From Tropicimonas sp. IMCC34043 (lineage in GTDB: Bacteria; Pseudomonadota; Alphaproteobacteria; Rhodobacterales; Rhodobacteraceae): 64,000 nt of DNA. The stretch covers positions 224,020 through 288,019 of the forward strand of contig NZ_QMEK01000005.1 in the NCBI RefSeq assembly GCF_003390845.1, in the 5' to 3' direction. Below are positions 60,570 to 64,000 of the stretch, piece after piece. Made by a program: the position numbers and the translations under genes. Each line of letters starts with the position of its first letter. Within the stretch, counting starts at the first letter, position 1. The notes beneath the pieces are model-generated. The model ran no database searches. It was not told the origin of the DNA and saw only the letters and a list, made by a program, of their open reading frames with translations.

Positions 60570-61570
60570 TGGCCACCTATACCGAACGCCAGAAGGGCTC
60601 GGCGCTTGCCGATTTCGTCACCGATCACGCGCAGGTGCTATCCATCGCGCTGTTTTTCGCGGTTTGCGCGTTGTTCTTCGGCGTGATGACCACGACATTT
60701 CTGACCACCGGCAACATCCTGAACGTCCTGCGTCAGGCAGCCCCGATCCTCGTGGTCGCGGTCGCGATGACCCTCGTCATCACCACGGCAGGCATCGATC
60801 TGTCGGTGGGCTCGCAGGTGGCGCTTATCAACGCGCTGACCGCCATCACCATCGCCGCCGGTGTGCCCTGGCCCATCACCGTGGTGCTCATGCTGGTCAT
60901 GGGCGCGATTGTCGGTGCCGCGCAGGGGTGGTTCGTGGCCTATCAGGGCATTCCGGCCTTCATCGTGACGCTCGCGGGCCTGTCGATCCTGCGCGGCGTG
61001 GCGCTCTTGCTGACCGAGGGCTATTCGATCCCGATCCGCGATGCGGCCGGGTTCTTCTGGATCGGGCGCGGCACGATTGCCGGCATGCCGGTGCCCGCAG
61101 TGCTGTCGATTATCGTGGCGATTCTGGGGTTTGTCGTGATGATGCGCACCCGGTACGGACGGCGGGTCGTCGCGGTCGGCTCGAACATGGAGGCGGCGCG
61201 GCGGGTCGGCATGCCCGCCAAGGCGATCCTCGCCTCGGTCTATGTCGTCTCGGGTGTGGCAAGCGCCATCGCCGGGATGCTGATTGCGGCGCGCCTCGGC
61301 TCCGGCTCCTCGAACTCCGGTCAGGGGTTCGAATTGCAGGTCATCGCGGCCGTGGTGCTGGGCGGGACCTCCCTGATGGGCGGCAAGGCGTCGATGCTGG
61401 GCACGGTGCTGGGCACGATGACCATCGCAGTCATCGGCAACGGGCTGATCCTGATGCATATCTCGCCCTTCTTCACCCAGATCGTCACCGGCACCATCAT
61501 CCTCGTTGCCATCTGGATGAACACCCGCCTGTTCGGCCGGAACTGGAAATTCGGAAGGAAAGCGAAATGA
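60569..61570 (+). CDS. sugar ABC transporter permease (RbsC/FrcC-like)
   Basis: 333 residues from ATG 60569, overlapping the ATPase stop by one base. Eight to ten membrane segments, TTAGIDLSVGSQVALINALT near residue 70, FELQVIAAVVLGGTSLMGGK near 255. RbsC-type. Its stop overlaps the start of the phosphotriesterase-like gene (ATGA), showing that uptake and catabolism are cotranscribed. Confidence 0.9.
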   Translation: MATYTERQKGSALADFVTDHAQVLSIALFFAVCALFFGVMTTTFLTTGNILNVLRQAAPILVVAVAMTLVITTAGIDLSVGSQVALINALTAITIAAGVPWPITVVLMLVMGAIVGAAQGWFVAYQGIPAFIVTLAGLSILRGVALLLTEGYSIPIRDAAGFFWIGRGTIAGMPVPAVLSIIVAILGFVVMMRTRYGRRVVAVGSNMEAARRVGMPAKAILASVYVVSGVASAIAGMLIAARLGSGSSNSGQGFELQVIAAVVLGGTSLMGGKASMLGTVLGTMTIAVIGNGLILMHISPFFTQIVTGTIILVAIWMNTRLFGRNWKFGRKAK

Positions 61571-62634
61571 GTACCGAACTGTCCGAGGCGCATGTCGGAT
61601 CGGGCAAGGTCATGACGGTGGACGGGCCGATCCCGTCCGCCGCACTTGGCCACACGCTGATGCACGAACATCTGCAAAACGATTGCAGCTGCTGGTGGAA
61701 CCCGCCGAAAGAGCCCGAGCGCCAGTATCTGGCCGAAGGCCCGGTGCGCATCGAAATCCTGTCCGAGCTGACGCAGGACCCCTTCGTCAACAAGCACAAT
61801 ATCGCGCTGGACGAGCTGGACCTGTGCATCGAGGAGGTGAAGAAATTCACCGATGTCGGCGGACAGACCATTGTCGATCCGACCTGCCGCGGGATCGGCC
61901 GCGACCCGATGAAACTGCGCCGGATCTCGGCTGAGACCGGGGTGCAGGTGGTGATGGGCGCGGGCTATTACCTGGCCAGTTCCATGCCCGACAGCGTGGC
62001 TGGCCTGAGTATTGACGACATCGCCGACGAGATCGTGGCCGAGGCGCTGACCGGCGTGGACGGCACCGACGCCCGGATCGGCCTGATCGGCGAAATCGGC
62101 GTCTCCTCGGATTTCACCGAACTCGAGGACCGCTCGCTGCGCGGTGCGGTGCGGGCGCAGGTGCGCACCGGCCTGCCGCTGATGGTGCATCTGCCGGGCT
62201 GGTTCCGGCTGGGCCACAAGGTGCTCGATATCGTCGAGCAAGAGGGCGGCAACCTGAACCACACCGTGCTCTGCCACATGAACCCCTCGCATATGGACCC
62301 GGACTATCAGTCCGGGATCGCAGCACGCGGGGCCTTTGTGGAATTCGACATGATCGGCATGAGCTATTTCTATGCCGACCAGCAGGTGCAATGCCCGTCG
62401 GATGACGAGGTGGCGCGGGCGATCGTCGGTCTGGCAGAGCGGGGCCATATGGACCGGCTTTTGCTGAGCCACGATGTCTTCATCAAGATGATGCTGACCC
62501 GTTACGGCGGCAATGGATACAGCTTTGTCACAAGGCATTTCCTGCCGCGCCTGAAACGCCACGGCATGAGCGATGCCGATCTTGAAACACTGATGGTGAC
62601 GAACCCCCGCCGGGTGTTCGACGCCACGATCTGA
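61567..62634 (+). CDS. phosphotriesterase-like amidohydrolase (PHP/PLL type)
   Basis: 355 residues with the metal centre of the phosphotriesterase family: H33 and H35 (TLMHEHLQ), bridging E176 (IGLIGEIG, glutamate in place of the carbamylated lysine, as in E. coli Php), H208 (MVHLPGW), H237 (LCHMNPSH) and D303 (LLSHDVF). Known relatives hydrolyse lactones or unknown natural esters. Its position behind a sugar permease suggests a sugar lactone or phosphodiester substrate. Activity on organophosphates is not implied. Confidence 0.85.
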   Translation: MSTELSEAHVGSGKVMTVDGPIPSAALGHTLMHEHLQNDCSCWWNPPKEPERQYLAEGPVRIEILSELTQDPFVNKHNIALDELDLCIEEVKKFTDVGGQTIVDPTCRGIGRDPMKLRRISAETGVQVVMGAGYYLASSMPDSVAGLSIDDIADEIVAEALTGVDGTDARIGLIGEIGVSSDFTELEDRSLRGAVRAQVRTGLPLMVHLPGWFRLGHKVLDIVEQEGGNLNHTVLCHMNPSHMDPDYQSGIAARGAFVEFDMIGMSYFYADQQVQCPSDDEVARAIVGLAERGHMDRLLLSHDVFIKMMLTRYGGNGYSFVTRHFLPRLKRHGMSDADLETLMVTNPRRVFDATI

Positions 62635-62657
62635 CACGACAAACAAAGGTAAGAGCA

Positions 62658-63425
62658 ATGACCACGAAGGTACTGCTGGTTGGCGAAAGCTGGGTCACCT
62701 CGGAAACTCACTACAAGGGCTTCGACCAGTTCGGCAGCGTCCATTTCCACCTTGGCGCGAAGCCGCTGGTGGACGCCTTGAAGGGCACCGAGTTCGAGCT
62801 GGACTACATGACCGCGCATGAAGCTGCCGAAGGATTCCCCTTCGAGATGGAGGGGTTGAAGAAATACGACGTCATCCTGTTGTCCGATATCGGTGCGAAC
62901 ACCTTCCTGCTGCCGCCGGCTGTCTGGCAGCGTTCCGAAACGGTGCCGAACCGCCTGCGGCTGCTCAAGCAATGGGTCGAGGACGGCGGCAACCTGATGA
63001 TGATCGGCGGCTATTTCTCGTTCCAGGGCATCGACGGTCGGGCACGCTGGCGCAAGACCCCGGTCGAGGACGTACTGCCGGTGACCTGCCACCCGTGGGA
63101 TGATCGGGTGGAGGTGCCCGAAGGCGCCATGGCCGAGGTCCTGATCGCCGATCATCCGACCATGGCCGGGCTCGACGGTGCCTGGCCGCCGATCCTGGGG
63201 GTGAACGAGGTGGAGCCACGCGAGGGTGCCGAAATCGTGGCCCGGTTGCCCGTGGATCAGGGCGGTCACCCGCTGCTGGTGCTGGGAACCTTTGGCAAGG
63301 GGCGGACGGCCGCCTGGACCTCCGATATCGGCCCGCACTGGCTGTCGCCCTCGTTTTGCACCTGGGACGGCTATGCCAGATTGTGGAAGAACCTTCTGGG
63401 CTGGCTTGTCGCGCGGGATGCGTGA
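62658..63425 (+). CDS. GATase1-like protein (COG5426/ThuA-like)
   Basis: 255 residues of class I glutamine-amidotransferase-like fold: KVLLVGESWVTSETHYKGFD at the start, YDVILLSDIGANTFLLPP near residue 73, and WVEDGGNLMMIGGYFSFQG near 104. No cysteine nucleophile at the usual elbow is evident, so amidotransferase activity is doubtful. GRTAAWTSDIGPHWLSPSF near the C-terminus is conserved in this group. It accompanies phosphotriesterase-like and kinase genes; function unknown. Confidence 0.75.
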   Translation: MTTKVLLVGESWVTSETHYKGFDQFGSVHFHLGAKPLVDALKGTEFELDYMTAHEAAEGFPFEMEGLKKYDVILLSDIGANTFLLPPAVWQRSETVPNRLRLLKQWVEDGGNLMMIGGYFSFQGIDGRARWRKTPVEDVLPVTCHPWDDRVEVPEGAMAEVLIADHPTMAGLDGAWPPILGVNEVEPREGAEIVARLPVDQGGHPLLVLGTFGKGRTAAWTSDIGPHWLSPSFCTWDGYARLWKNLLGWLVARDA

Positions 63426-63434
63426 ACGGGCGCC

Positions 63435-64000
63435 TCAGGGGGCCTTCAGGATCTCTCGCATCTCCTGCGGCGTGGGAAAGGCGCTGACGGTGCCCGGGCG
63501 CATCACCGTCAGCGCGGCGGCGGCGGCGGCATGGCGCAATGCCCGGGCATCGAGAGGCACGCCCCGCAGGCCCGCCGAGGCCAGCGCCACCCCGAGGAAA
63601 CAATCGCCCGCGCCGGTGGTGTCGACGGGATCCGCCGGCACGGCCGCGACCTCGGTCGTTCCGGCGGCATCGACCAGCACAGCCCCCTGTGGTCCGCGCG
63701 TCAGCACGACCTGCGCGACACCCGCCTGCCGCAACCGCGCTGTGCCACCTGTCAACTCTGCCTCGCCGGCGTTCAGGAACACGATCTGCGCGAGGGGCAG
63801 CAAAGCGTCGAAATACGGCTGGAGCGGCGAGGGATTTATCGTGACGACAAGGCCAAGATCCCTTGCGCGCCGCACCAATGCCGCGGTCGTCTCGGCGCTG
63901 AGGTTGCCCTGCAGCACCAGCATGTCGCCGGGATGGCCCGCCTCGATGGCAGCACAAGCCACCTGCGGGGTCAGTGCGACGGCGGCGGCATTCGTCGTGA
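63435..64000 (-). CDS. ribokinase-like PfkB sugar kinase (5' end outside window)
   Basis: The C-terminal ~188 residues are present; the open frame continues past the right edge. VVTINPSPLQPYFDALLPLA, VFLNAGEAELTGG and the catalytic DPVDTTGAGDCFLGVALASA (GAGD) identify the ribokinase group. It converges with the GATase-like gene, 9 bases apart, so it is not in the same transcript, but may act on the product of this catabolic cluster. Confidence 0.88.
   Translation of the reverse strand, partial: TTNAAAVALTPQVACAAIEAGHPGDMLVLQGNLSAETTAALVRRARDLGLVVTINPSPLQPYFDALLPLAQIVFLNAGEAELTGGTARLRQAGVAQVVLTRGPQGAVLVDAAGTTEVAAVPADPVDTTGAGDCFLGVALASAGLRGVPLDARALRHAAAAAALTVMRPGTVSAFPTPQEMREILKAP

Noticed and set aside
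1..64000. CRISPR arrays, tRNA or rRNA genes, prophage and toxin-antitoxin modules
   Set aside because: No regularly spaced repeats, no cloverleaf-like or rRNA-like sequence, and no phage structural or toxin-like genes were recognised on either strand.

Overview
The window reads as chromosome of a high-GC alphaproteobacterium, most likely a Rhodobacterales/Paracoccaceae member. Pointers are a SmoEFGK/MtlK polyol operon of the Rhodobacter type, a PhyR-NepR-EcfG general stress response locus, two TRAP transporters, a NadA-NadB-NadC operon, and many ABC uptake systems with dedicated SorC, IclR, LysR or LacI regulators. I saw no rRNA, tRNA, CRISPR array, phage or replication origin.

Layout. 1-5100 (minus): a polyol/sugar ABC system, a SorC-type regulator and a truncated GlpD-like dehydrogenase. 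5567-8901: MYG1-family protein, LysR regulator, MFS exporter. 9148-16756: HAD hydrolase, SorC regulator, sorbitol/mannitol ABC transporter and mannitol dehydrogenase; a gene for the usual short-chain sorbitol dehydrogenase is not present between smoK and mtlK. 16813-22467: SelA-like PLP enzyme, amino acid ABC transporter, IclR regulator and RidA. 22780-28362: two complete TRAP transporters meeting tail to tail. 28703-32170: nadA-nadB-nadC. 32279-35986: Pot-type ABC transporter.

36098-47920 is an accessory island for surface glycan synthesis. It is littered with broken transposase genes (IS110, IS3, IS256 and IS1380 types), and its genes look less GC-rich than the flanks. Its cargo is a sulfotransferase-FkbM methyltransferase fusion, a phosphoribosyltransferase-HAD fusion resembling dual-domain ribofuranosyltransferases, a HAD/GT2 protein split by one in-frame stop, and an 874-residue two-domain glycosyltransferase. 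This is the best candidate for an undescribed system.

48109-50378: PfkB kinase coupled to an ADP-ribosylglycohydrolase, then a small membrane protein. 50497-53960: phyR facing nepR-ecfG-histidine kinase across a perfectly symmetrical promoter. 53997-57544: AI-2E-type permease with a likely EcfG promoter, and a NitT/TauT-type ABC transporter. 57800-64000: LacI regulator, Frc/Rbs-type ABC transporter, phosphotriesterase-like hydrolase, GATase-like protein and a truncated PfkB kinase, which together look like one catabolic unit for an unknown sugar derivative.

The genes fit a heterotroph that scavenges polyols, amino acids, organic acids, polyamine-like compounds and sugars. Substrates of most transporters cannot be named from sequence alone.
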